Shown piece by piece: positions 8,215 to 15,866 of a stretch of DNA of 27,118 nt. Origin of the DNA: AM-2324 sp042091035 (GTDB lineage: Bacteria > Bacteroidota > Bacteroidia > Chitinophagales > Saprospiraceae); NCBI GenBank assembly GCA_042091035.1, contig JBELIG010000019.1:1-27118 (forward strand). The letters run 5' to 3'. Numbering within the stretch: position 1 is the first letter of the stretch; every line of letters begins with the position of its first letter. The translations under genes and the position numbers were made by a program. Below the pieces are notes generated by a model. It searched no databases and was not told the DNA's origin. It saw nothing but the letters and a program-made list of their open reading frames with translations.

Positions 8215-9525
8215 ATGAGTAATAAACAATCCTACACGGGGCCATTTATCCTGTTAACTTCCTTGTTTTTTCTTTGGGGTTTTATAACAGTTCTAGTCGA
8301 TTCCTTGGTACCTCGACTTAAAGAGGTATTTGAGCTTACTTATTTTCAAGCAGGATTAGTCCAATTTGCTTTTTTTGGAGCTTATTTTCTTCTGTCAATC
8401 CCTGCGAGTAAGATTCTAGATGTGATTGGCTATAAGCGGGGTATAATCCTTGGTTTGGTGACGATGGGTGTGGGTTGTTTACTTTTTTATCCTGCAGCAT
8501 CCTATCGTGTATTTGGTGTTTTTATGGTTGCATATTTTACAGTAGCAGGGGGTATGACAATACTTCAGGTTGCGGCCAATCCTTACGTTGCTTTGTTAGG
8601 GTCTGAGCAAAAAGCTTCCAGTCGATTAAATTTATCTCAGGCATTTAACTCACTTGGTGCTGCTTTGGCGCCTGCAGTTGGTGCTTTGTTTATTCTTAGT
8701 GACAATATTCTTTCTTCTACAGAAATTGCAGGACTATCAGATATAGCAAAAGAGACTTATTACAATGCAGAGGCTTCAGCTGTTCAGTCTCCATTTATTG
8801 CTCTAGCTGTATTTATTGTTTTATTAGCAGTTGTTTTCTCTTTCGTAAAGCTGCCAGTGATGATGTCAGAGAAATCTAGCACCTCTTATTTTGGATTATT
8901 AAAGGAAAGAAATTTGATGTTAGGTGTGCTTGGTATTTTCTGCTATGTTGGATCAGAAGTTGCTATCGGTTCCTATTTAGTAAGTTATTTTATGGAAACT
9001 GGCATGTATACTGTGATTTCAGAATCAGAATTTATGCGAAATATTGCTCTTTTCTTTGATTCATCAATATTTGAAAAAGATCCTAAAGCAATAGTAGGAG
9101 TATTTGTGACCTTTTATTGGTCTGGTGCTATGATAGGAAGATTTGTAGGTTCTTATTTGACAAGTAGAGTTGATCCAAGATTGATTTTAGGTATTTTTGC
9201 CAGTTCTGCTGTTGCTTTAGTGTTTATATCGGTAGCCACTTCAGGCTTAGTATCCATGTGGAGTATCCTTGCAGTTGGCTTATTTAATTCCATAATGTTT
9301 CCAACAATATTTACTATTGCTATTGATGGATTGGGCGATAAAAAAGCGATGGCTTCAGGCTTGCTTTGTACAGCTATTGTAGGTGGTGCCTTGATTCCTC
9401 CCTTCTTTGGAAAGATGATTGATGCATTTAGCTTTAATACAGCTTTTGTGATCTTGACATTGTTCTATGGATATATACTTTATTACGGTATGAAAAGCTA
9501 CAATTCATTTAAGAATAAAGCTTAA
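8215..9525 (+). CDS. Sugar:H+ symporter, FucP/GluP family (MFS)
   Basis: 436-residue inner-membrane protein with about 12 hydrophobic helices in two six-helix halves. The first helix block FLWGFITVLVDSLVPRLKEVF and the following GAYFLLSIPASKILDVIGYKRG are characteristic of the FucP/GluP branch of the major facilitator superfamily, which imports L-fucose, glucose or galactose with protons. Other landmarks are VAANPYVALLG, LNLSQAFNSLGAALAP and the C-terminal FPTIFTIAIDGLG. The substrate cannot be fixed from sequence, and no sugar catabolic gene is adjacent. It ends in a long terminator hairpin shared with the opposing methyltransferase gene. Confidence 0.92.
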   Translation: MSNKQSYTGPFILLTSLFFLWGFITVLVDSLVPRLKEVFELTYFQAGLVQFAFFGAYFLLSIPASKILDVIGYKRGIILGLVTMGVGCLLFYPAASYRVFGVFMVAYFTVAGGMTILQVAANPYVALLGSEQKASSRLNLSQAFNSLGAALAPAVGALFILSDNILSSTEIAGLSDIAKETYYNAEASAVQSPFIALAVFIVLLAVVFSFVKLPVMMSEKSSTSYFGLLKERNLMLGVLGIFCYVGSEVAIGSYLVSYFMETGMYTVISESEFMRNIALFFDSSIFEKDPKAIVGVFVTFYWSGAMIGRFVGSYLTSRVDPRLILGIFASSAVALVFISVATSGLVSMWSILAVGLFNSIMFPTIFTIAIDGLGDKKAMASGLLCTAIVGGALIPPFFGKMIDAFSFNTAFVILTLFYGYILYYGMKSYNSFKNKA

Positions 9526-9529
9526 TTCC

Positions 9530-9565
9530 AAAAAGAGGTTTCTTTTAAAAGAGACCTCTTTTTTC
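9530..9565. terminator. Long bidirectional terminator hairpin
   Basis: A near-perfect 17-bp inverted repeat, AAAAAGAGGTTTCTTTT against AAAAGAGACCTCTTTTT, with one G-U pair and essentially no spacer. The ends supply an A-run and a T-run, so it terminates both strands. It overlaps the stop codon of the minus-strand methyltransferase (TAA at 9547-9545). Confidence 0.88.
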
Positions 9566-10087
9566 TAATAACTGGTAGCTTAGTATAGAGGCAGCACATG
9601 CCACATTCATGGATGTTTTAAGGCCAAACATGGGGATATGAATTGATTGCTCAACTCTTTCAAGCCAAAAGTCAGAAAGCCCAGTTACTTCGCTGCCCAT
9701 CAATAAGAGGGTTGGCCTTTCATCCCATTCAAATGACTTATAGGTTGTTGATTGGTTTGTCCATTCACTTGCAACTAATCTGTAGGTTTGGGATAATTGT
9801 TCTGCCGAATCGCTGCCCGATAAAGAACGTATAGGGACAGAATCCATGTTATTTCGCGATATCCTTTGTATTTTTTTACTCGATAGATCAAGCTTGTTAT
9901 TCCATATGATTACCTCTTGTAATCTTGCTGCTTCTGCAAGTCGAAGCATCATTCCAATATTTGCAGCCTTGCTAAAACTATCGCAAAGTAGTGCTAGGGG
10001 AAATCTATTGGATTCAATAAAGGCTTTTTGTACTTTCGAATCTTTATGAACATCCCTAAATTTTAATTGTCTATTGTCGTCTTTCAT
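9545..10087 (-). CDS. SpoU/TrmH-family RNA 2'-O-methyltransferase
   Basis: 180-residue SPOUT-fold methyltransferase using S-adenosylmethionine to methylate a ribose in tRNA or rRNA. The three family motifs are present: motif 1 SKAANIGMMLRLAEAAR (Asn43, Arg49), motif 2 LLLMGSEVTGLS, and motif 3 IPMFGLKTSMNVACAASI with the Ser/Asn that shape the trefoil-knot AdoMet site. The N-terminal substrate-recognition domain of RlmB-type proteins is missing; this is the short single-domain form. The target nucleotide cannot be assigned. Monocistronic; divergent from the WG-repeat gene. Confidence 0.9.
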   Translation of the reverse strand: MKDDNRQLKFRDVHKDSKVQKAFIESNRFPLALLCDSFSKAANIGMMLRLAEAARLQEVIIWNNKLDLSSKKIQRISRNNMDSVPIRSLSGSDSAEQLSQTYRLVASEWTNQSTTYKSFEWDERPTLLLMGSEVTGLSDFWLERVEQSIHIPMFGLKTSMNVACAASILSYQLLEKRGLF

Positions 10088-10226
10088 GGCTGTGTTTTCC
10101 GATGCGAAATTAATAACAGTAAATTAAATCAAGAATTTGTTATTCTAGGCACAATTTCATAAAAAAGGGTCGACAAATTATCATAAAATATAATCTATAT
10201 TCGTTGATAAGTTGTAATGTAAATCT

Positions 10227-13200
10227 ATGCGCTTAATTTGGTTTCTACTATTTAGTATTTTATTTACTGATTTGACGGCTCAAGTCTATTTTCCTGTAAA
10301 AAAAGGAGCAGATTGGTTCTTGGTCAATGAGGAAGGTTCGTTTTGGGAAAAAGACTCTTTAGACGCAGTTCACCTGTATGATTCTTTTGGATATTTTATT
10401 TTTCAAAAAGCTGATAAAGTTGGGCTCATTAGTAGGGATGGAGAACTTCTAATCCCGGCGAATAAAACAGATATTAGGCCGCTTAATGAAGCATTTGTTG
10501 AGTTTTCGGAATACAGTGAATGGAGTATTGGCGATATAAGCGGTAATATAATCTATAAGGATGATTATCAAGCCGTAAGTGCTATTGATTCTGATCGAAT
10601 AAAAGTAAAAGTCAACAATAAATGGGGCTGTTTAGACAAGCTTGGTGAATTTATAGTGCAACCAGATTATGATCTAATTGATTGGGACAAAGATGGCTTC
10701 TACATCGTTCAACAAAATTCTAAGTTGGGTGTCATAAGTGAAGCTGGCGAGGAGATTCTTCAGGCAGACTATGATGAAATCATTTTTTTAGTTGATAATG
10801 GGTTTGCCTTTAGAAAAGATGGACTTTGGGGTTTTTGTAATGCCTCAGGTAGTATTAAAACAGCAGTGAAATTCCAAGATTTTAAAAAGTTTTCTGATGG
10901 TTTTCTTAAGCTTCAGGAATATCAAGAATCTGGATTTGTGTTGCTTTCCTTAAATTCCTTTAGAATTGCGCCGGTTCAGAATATGCTATATGCCTTTCCT
11001 TACAGTAATGGTGCGGTAGTTTTTTCCAAAAAAAGCGGAAGTGTAGGTCTAATTGATTGCGATGGAAATATTGTTCTTTCTCCCATATATCAAGAAATTG
11101 CAGGTTTTTCAGAGGATTACTTTCGAGTCAAACAGAACAATCTGTGGTCTGTTGTTGGAAAAAATTCTAAGGTTCTATACCCGCCAGAATATAATTACAT
11201 TTCTGCACCTAATAAAAACACCTGTACACTCATTAAGTCAAATAAATGTGCAATAGGTACTCTAAGTGGTAAAGTTATCTCTGACTTTGAATTTGATGCA
11301 ATCAAGTGGGGTAAACAAGATCAGATACATGCTTTCAAAGGAGAATCTTTATTTATTTTTTATGAAGAGCAAGAGCAACTTATAGGAGAGCAATCTTTCA
11401 GCCAATTCTTAACTATAAAAGTAGGTGCGGTATTGGAAGAGCAAATTCTCAAGGATGGATATAATCTCAAGAATTTTGAATGGGTCTTTGTTGCTGATAA
11501 GAATAAATGGGGCTTGCGGCATAGAGAAAATGAAACTTTTAAAATAGATCCTCAATTCGATGAGATTAGGGTTTTTGATGATCTCGGATTCACACTTTCT
11601 TCGATTAAGCGTTCTGTTCCCTTTGAAATATCAAAGGTAGATTTTCAGTTTTTGAATGTTTTTGGCTTAGTTAATAATGCAACTGGAATATGTTCAAGTA
11701 TGGAATTGGTCCATATTTTTTTTGAAGATTTCGAGGGCGGTTCTGATCAAGCAAGATGTATTTTTTCAGATTTGAGTTTTGGATTAGTAAATCGAGATGG
11801 ATATTATTCGTCAAGAAGGTATAAATATTTAGGCCCTTTTGTGGATGGTTTAGCCGCTGCTGCAGATTCAGGAAACTTAGCGGGTGGATTTGGAGCTGAT
11901 TTCGATAATGATATAGGTCAACTTAAGGACTTTTTGGGAGCTTGTCTATCAAACTCTAGAATGATTGATTATACAGAATACGCCATTAACTTTCAGAAGT
12001 CGGCAAGTCTTTTTTGCGAATCTTGTAATTGGGGTTTTATAGATAAGAAGGGCGATTGGGAAATCCCTGCTATATATGACTTTTCTAAAAAAGCAGGTGC
12101 TGGTATTGGCCTTGTTATGCAACAGGGTAAATGGGGTGCTGTTCGAGCTAAAGGCAAGATCGTATTAGATTTTTCTTATGACTCTGTAGATTTTTTGAAA
12201 GTTGGAAACTCAGCGATGCTTAAGGTCCAACAGGATGATCCCCGATTTGGAATTCTAGATCATGATGCAAATGAGCTTGTACCATTTGAATATGAGGAAT
12301 TTGGAGCGTTTGTTGGGGATAGGATTGCGGTAAAGAAAAATGGACTTTGGGGTTTTATAGATAAAGGCGGTAAGATTGTTATTGGTTGTGCTTTTGATGA
12401 GGTAAAGTCTTTTTCAGAAGGTTTTGCAGCAGTTCGTAAAGGCAATAAATGGGGCTTTATCAATACGGAAGGGGATTTAATTCTTGGCTTTGATTATAAT
12501 CGCTGTGGTAATTTTAAAGAAGGAAAGTGTTGGGTGTATTTGAATTCAAAAGCCTATTATATTGACAGGAGCGGTGCACAGGTATTTTTGCCAGTATTTG
12601 CATCTGCAACAGATTTTGATGGGGGAGTAGCTCGTGTAAAAGAATCTGGAAAGTACGGTCTCATAGACGAGTATGGCAATTATATTCTTAGACCAAAATA
12701 CCTGAGAATTTCTTCTTTTAATGAATATGGACTCGCTGTTGTTGAAAGCACGGGTACGTCTAATACAAGGTTCTCATTGGTCAACCGCTCAGGTGCCTTG
12801 ATTAGTAGTCTTAAGTTTACCGCTATTCGTTCTTTCCAAGAAGGTTATGCCGCTGTGAAAATTAAAAAAGACTGGGGCTTTATTAATACAAATGGCCGTT
12901 TAGTTGTGCCCACTCGGTATTTTTCTGTGGGAGACTTCACAAATGGTCGAGCGTCCGTATACAAGGATGGAAGGTGTGGTTATATCGATTATCGAGGAGA
13001 TTTAATTATAGATCTTTTATATAATAATTGTGGAGACTTTGAATCTAATAAAGCCGTCGTAAAGCTACCAAGGTTAAGAGACGGATTAATAAATCGTGAT
13101 GGTACAGTATTGATTAAGCCAAGTATAAATACCCTGTTTTCTTTTTCTGAAGGTAGGGGGCTTGTCCGAGATAAAAGCCTGCGTTATTACTTTATATCTG

Positions 13201-13535
13201 AGAATGCAAATATGTACGATGGCTTTTATCAGTCCGCTCAGAAATTTAAGCAAGGTGTAGCTCCTGTAAAAAGGAGGGAGAAGTGGGGCTTGATCAATTT
13301 AAAAGGTATGTGGGTCAGTCGGCCAAAATATAATCAGATAGAGCGACTAGATAATGGACTTATCCTAGCAAAAATTAATGGATACATGGGATTAACTAAT
13401 CTTGATGGAGAATTCCTGACCCCCTTGAAGTATTTACAGCTTGATATTTCAAAAGAAAATATATTTTTAATGGAAACAAGTAATGGGATTGATTATCTTA
13501 AGCCAAATGGAGAATGGATCTGGCAATCGAATTAA
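10227..13535 (+). CDS. Secreted WG-repeat protein
   Basis: 1102 residues. Residues 1-19 (MRLIWFLLFSILFTDLTAQ) are a signal peptide. The rest is an array of about 20 or more WG repeats (PF14903-like), units of about 45-55 residues with cores such as KWGFINTEGDLILGFDYNRC, LWGFIDKGGKIVIGCAFDEV and DWGFINTNGRLVVPTRYFSV. These should fold as a long beta-rich solenoid or propellers. Repeats near residues 200-500 are more degenerate than the C-terminal ones. No C-terminal sorting domain and no enzyme motif is seen, so it is probably periplasmic or loosely surface-bound. WG-repeat function is poorly known; protein binding is the usual assumption. The stop is 9 bp before the sigma-54 response regulator, implying co-transcription. 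Confidence 0.88.
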   Translation: MRLIWFLLFSILFTDLTAQVYFPVKKGADWFLVNEEGSFWEKDSLDAVHLYDSFGYFIFQKADKVGLISRDGELLIPANKTDIRPLNEAFVEFSEYSEWSIGDISGNIIYKDDYQAVSAIDSDRIKVKVNNKWGCLDKLGEFIVQPDYDLIDWDKDGFYIVQQNSKLGVISEAGEEILQADYDEIIFLVDNGFAFRKDGLWGFCNASGSIKTAVKFQDFKKFSDGFLKLQEYQESGFVLLSLNSFRIAPVQNMLYAFPYSNGAVVFSKKSGSVGLIDCDGNIVLSPIYQEIAGFSEDYFRVKQNNLWSVVGKNSKVLYPPEYNYISAPNKNTCTLIKSNKCAIGTLSGKVISDFEFDAIKWGKQDQIHAFKGESLFIFYEEQEQLIGEQSFSQFLTIKVGAVLEEQILKDGYNLKNFEWVFVADKNKWGLRHRENETFKIDPQFDEIRVFDDLGFTLSSIKRSVPFEISKVDFQFLNVFGLVNNATGICSSMELVHIFFEDFEGGSDQARCIFSDLSFGLVNRDGYYSSRRYKYLGPFVDGLAAAADSGNLAGGFGADFDNDIGQLKDFLGACLSNSRMIDYTEYAINFQKSASLFCESCNWGFIDKKGDWEIPAIYDFSKKAGAGIGLVMQQGKWGAVRAKGKIVLDFSYDSVDFLKVGNSAMLKVQQDDPRFGILDHDANELVPFEYEEFGAFVGDRIAVKKNGLWGFIDKGGKIVIGCAFDEVKSFSEGFAAVRKGNKWGFINTEGDLILGFDYNRCGNFKEGKCWVYLNSKAYYIDRSGAQVFLPVFASATDFDGGVARVKESGKYGLIDEYGNYILRPKYLRISSFNEYGLAVVESTGTSNTRFSLVNRSGALISSLKFTAIRSFQEGYAAVKIKKDWGFINTNGRLVVPTRYFSVGDFTNGRASVYKDGRCGYIDYRGDLIIDLLYNNCGDFESNKAVVKLPRLRDGLINRDGTVLIKPSINTLFSFSEGRGLVRDKSLRYYFISENANMYDGFYQSAQKFKQGVAPVKRREKWGLINLKGMWVSRPKYNQIERLDNGLILAKINGYMGLTNLDGEFLTPLKYLQLDISKENIFLMETSNGIDYLKPNGEWIWQSN

Positions 13536-13544
13536 AAGTTAGTT

Positions 13545-14891
13545 ATGGATACTTTGAAAGTACTAATTATAGATGATGAGGCTGATATTAGAAACCTTCT
13601 TGGTAGGATTATAAAGCTTGAAGGCTTTGATGTTGACCTTGCAGAGGATGCTGCTAAAGGATACAGCATGTTGAAGAAGTCAAGCTATCATGTTATTTTA
13701 TGCGATGTGCGCCTGCCAGACGGTTATGGTGTTGATATGGTCCCTCTGATTAAGAAAGAATATCCAAATACCGAGATTGTACTTTTGACTGCCTATGGAA
13801 AGATAGAAGATGGAGTCAGTGCTATCAAGAACGGTGCATTTGATTATATAACAAAGGGAGATGAAAACTCTAAGATTATACCTATAATCCACAAGGCAGC
13901 TGAGCGGGCTGCTCTACGCTTTAAATCTTCAAGTAAAAAAGGTGCCGGAATCAAGGACGGTTTTGAATTTGGTCAAATAATTGGTCAATCCAAAACACTC
14001 CAAAGTGCAATATCACTCGCCAAACGTGTAGCTAAAACAAATACAACTGTGTTGCTCAACGGTGAGACGGGTACAGGGAAAGAAGTTTTTGCACAAGCAA
14101 TACACAATGGCTCCAAGCGCTCTGGCAAACCTTTCGTAGCAATTAATTGCTCTGCTTTCGGGAAAGATCTGCTGGAAAGCGAGATGTTTGGACATAAAAT
14201 AGGAGCTTTTACAGGTGCCGTACAGGATAAGAAGGGCTTGTTTGAAGTTGCAGATGGAGGAACTATCTTTTTAGATGAATTAGGCGAGATGGACCTCCAT
14301 TTACAGGCGAAACTCCTTAGAGTACTGGAGTCGGGTACTTTTATAAAAGTGGGTGATACTAAAGAATGCAAGGTAGATGTAAGGATTATCACAGCAACGA
14401 ATAGAGACTTGGAGGCAGAATCAGAAGCTGGGAATTTCAGACTTGACCTCTATTACCGCCTGAGCGTTTTTAAAATCACGCTTCCTGCCCTCAGTGATAG
14501 GCCAGAAGATATTCCTATACTTGCCAGTTATTTTCTGACACTAACTCTAAATAACATGGAGTTGGAGCCTTTGGAAATGGGCGATGCATTTCTTTCTGCA
14601 CTTCAAAAACACAAATGGAAAGGTAATGTGCGTGAACTTAGGAATGTTGTAGAAAGAGCGGTAATCCTATGTGAGGGTAGTGTATTAGAAAAGGATTGTC
14701 TGCCGTTTGATTTTGGACTTGAAGATAATATCTCCCCAGAGGATCGCTTCAAATTGCGTTCACTTGAGCAAAGTCATATAGTAAAGGTTTTACAGCATAC
14801 CGGGGGCAATAAGACCAAAACAGCTGAACTGTTAGGCATTGGCCTTACCACCTTATATCGAAAAATGGTCGATTATGGCATAGAGAAATAG
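13545..14891 (+). CDS. Sigma-54-dependent response regulator (NtrC family)
   Basis: 448 residues with the complete three-domain layout. Receiver domain (about 5-120): acidic pair Asp10/Asp11, phospho-acceptor Asp54 (LCDVRLPDG), Thr in LLTAYG and Lys in YITKGD. AAA+ domain (about 145-380): Walker A GETGTGKE at 173-180, the sigma-54-contacting GAFTGA loop at 220-225, Walker B GGTIFLDELGEM, and arginine-finger region DLYYRLSVF. C-terminal Fis-type helix-turn-helix: NKTKTAELLGIGLTTLYRKM. It activates RpoN promoters when phosphorylated. Likely co-transcribed with the WG-repeat gene (9 bp apart). The histidine kinase at 15867 is the obvious candidate partner, and a sigma-54-like promoter begins about 130 bases downstream. 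Confidence 0.95.
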   Translation: MDTLKVLIIDDEADIRNLLGRIIKLEGFDVDLAEDAAKGYSMLKKSSYHVILCDVRLPDGYGVDMVPLIKKEYPNTEIVLLTAYGKIEDGVSAIKNGAFDYITKGDENSKIIPIIHKAAERAALRFKSSSKKGAGIKDGFEFGQIIGQSKTLQSAISLAKRVAKTNTTVLLNGETGTGKEVFAQAIHNGSKRSGKPFVAINCSAFGKDLLESEMFGHKIGAFTGAVQDKKGLFEVADGGTIFLDELGEMDLHLQAKLLRVLESGTFIKVGDTKECKVDVRIITATNRDLEAESEAGNFRLDLYYRLSVFKITLPALSDRPEDIPILASYFLTLTLNNMELEPLEMGDAFLSALQKHKWKGNVRELRNVVERAVILCEGSVLEKDCLPFDFGLEDNISPEDRFKLRSLEQSHIVKVLQHTGGNKTKTAELLGIGLTTLYRKMVDYGIEK

Positions 14892-14917
14892 AAATTTATT
14901 TTTCAAAATGGAAATAG

Positions 14918-14944
14918 ACCCTTTCAAAATGAAAGGGTTTTTTT
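14918..14944 (+). terminator. Intrinsic terminator after the sigma-54 regulator
   Basis: ACCCTTTC / GAAAGGGT 8-bp stem with a 5-base loop (AAAAT), followed by a run of T. It separates the WG-repeat/regulator operon from the sigma-54-like promoter downstream. Confidence 0.88.
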
Positions 14945-15021
14945 ATGCCTAAATTTTTACAAATTTCCTTGTCGATGATTAATGTTTTGTATTTCAGTTA
15001 CTTGTGTTGAAGTTTTGATTT

Positions 15022-15051
15022 TTGGCATAGGCTTGGCACAAAAGTTGGCAT
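15022..15051 (+). promoter_or_regulatory. Sigma-54-like promoter with three TTGGCA repeats
   Basis: Three TTGGCA hexamers start at 15022, 15033 and 15045, about one helical turn apart. The first pair has the GG-N10-GC geometry required by RpoN: GG at 15024-15025, GC at 15036-15037, TTGGCAT as the -24 box and TGGCA as the -12 box (consensus TTGCA). The second pair has a perfect TGGCAC -24 box but an 11-base gap. The predicted start near 15049 leaves about 24 bases before the micro-ORF at 15073. Lying just downstream of a sigma-54 activator gene, it is a plausible target of that activator. For the 335-base spacer 14892-15226, the contents are the terminator, this promoter and the 29-codon ORF. 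Confidence 0.6.
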
Positions 15052-15072
15052 AGTATCCATAAACAGATAATT

Positions 15073-15162
15073 ATGGAATTGATAATATACTTTTTATGCC
15101 TTTGGGTAATCATGGCCATTGCACTCTTTGTAAATAATGCGATGTCTAAAAAATCAAGTTGA
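15073..15162 (+). CDS. Putative 29-residue single-pass membrane peptide
   Basis: ATG to TGA, 29 codons: a hydrophobic helix from about residue 3 to 19 (MELIIYFLCLWVIMAIALFV), then a short polar, positively charged tail ending MSKKSS. The composition is that of a small inner-membrane peptide with its C-terminus in the cytoplasm. The start lies about 24 bases after the predicted sigma-54 transcription start, and the ECF sigma gene follows 64 bp after the stop. Its place between a sigma-54 regulator and a histidine kinase recalls KdpF in Bacteroidota kdp loci, but the usual KdpF-like C-terminal KPExF tail is absent. Its function is unknown, and at this length it could be a chance ORF. Confidence 0.5.
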   Translation: MELIIYFLCLWVIMAIALFVNNAMSKKSS

Positions 15163-15226
15163 TTTATTACCACATACTTATCAGAAACTACAGACCTATT
15201 AACTAATACAATTAACATCTATCATC

Positions 15227-15745
15227 ATGGGAACAGTTGAATTCAATAGTCAGTTTAAAATATTAGAGCACAAGTTATTACCTACAGCTTACCGTCTTAC
15301 GAATAATTATGAAGATGCACGCGATCTTGTTCAAGAGACAGCAATGCGAGCATTTACGAATAGAAGAAAATTTGAGATGGGAACAAACTTTCAGGCTTGG
15401 GTAATAACAATTATGAGAAATACCTTCATTAATTTTTATAGAAAGAAGAAAAATAGAAATACAAGATGCGAGCCCACAGGAAGTTTTGTATTTGAAAAAA
15501 CTCTTGTACCCGCTGAAAATGAAGGGGATTCTAATATTATGATGAAAGAGTTAATGGGCATGTTAAATCAATTGAGCGATACCTATAAGGTTCCTTTTGA
15601 AATGTTCTTTGAAGGATATAAATATGAAGAAATTGGAGTGCAACTGAATGTTCCAGTAGGAACTGTGAAAAGTAGGATATTCTTTGCGAGGCAAAAGCTT
15701 AAGGGGCTTGTGCTTTCAAGATATCCTCAAAGCATGGTTGCATAA
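15227..15745 (+). CDS. ECF-type RNA polymerase sigma factor
   Basis: 172 residues. Region 2 spans about 10-80, with YEDARDLVQETAMRAF (2.2) and NFQAWVITIMRNTFINFYRK (2.3/2.4, promoter -10 contacts). Region 4 spans about 110-165, with YKYEEIGVQLNVPVGTVKSRIFFARQKL as the helix-turn-helix for the -35 element. It has the size and layout of Bacteroidota group IV (ECF) sigma factors. No anti-sigma gene is adjacent: upstream is only the 29-residue membrane peptide, downstream a terminator and then a histidine kinase. If the upstream sigma-54-like promoter reads through the micro-ORF, this would be a sigma-54-to-ECF cascade. Confidence 0.92.
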   Translation: MGTVEFNSQFKILEHKLLPTAYRLTNNYEDARDLVQETAMRAFTNRRKFEMGTNFQAWVITIMRNTFINFYRKKKNRNTRCEPTGSFVFEKTLVPAENEGDSNIMMKELMGMLNQLSDTYKVPFEMFFEGYKYEEIGVQLNVPVGTVKSRIFFARQKLKGLVLSRYPQSMVA

Positions 15746-15784
15746 ACTAAAATTTAAAGTTTTTTGGCAAGAAGGACTTATTTC

Positions 15785-15818
15785 GTTTTTGCCCGTTAAT
15801 TCGGGCAAAAACTTTTTT
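15785..15818 (+). terminator. Intrinsic terminator after the ECF sigma gene
   Basis: 11-bp perfect stem GTTTTTGCCCG / CGGGCAAAAAC with a 6-base loop (TTAATT), then six T. The histidine kinase start is only 48 bases further, so the kinase probably has its own promoter or depends on read-through. Confidence 0.9.
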
Positions 15819-15866
15819 GTTATATATCTTTTCTTGATAACTTGGACTACACAAAATTCCATTTAA

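Noticed and set aside
13985..14392. 135-codon minus-strand frame inside the sigma-54 regulator
   Set aside because: Antisense to the conserved AAA+ domain, which is clearly the coding strand; no domain in the shadow translation.
15073..15162. Calling the 29-residue peptide KdpF
   Set aside because: Position and size fit, but the typical KdpF C-terminal motif is absent and no kdpABC follows, so homology cannot be claimed.
14994..15218. Minus-strand 74-codon frame with a hydrophobic segment
   Set aside because: It runs antisense across the sigma-54-like promoter and micro-ORF; its hydrophobicity is the reverse image of that region, and no start signal or family supports it.
15684..15866. 60-codon plus-strand frame overlapping the ECF sigma gene end
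   Set aside because: It spans the ECF terminator hairpin and overlaps the sigma gene out of frame; no recognisable features.
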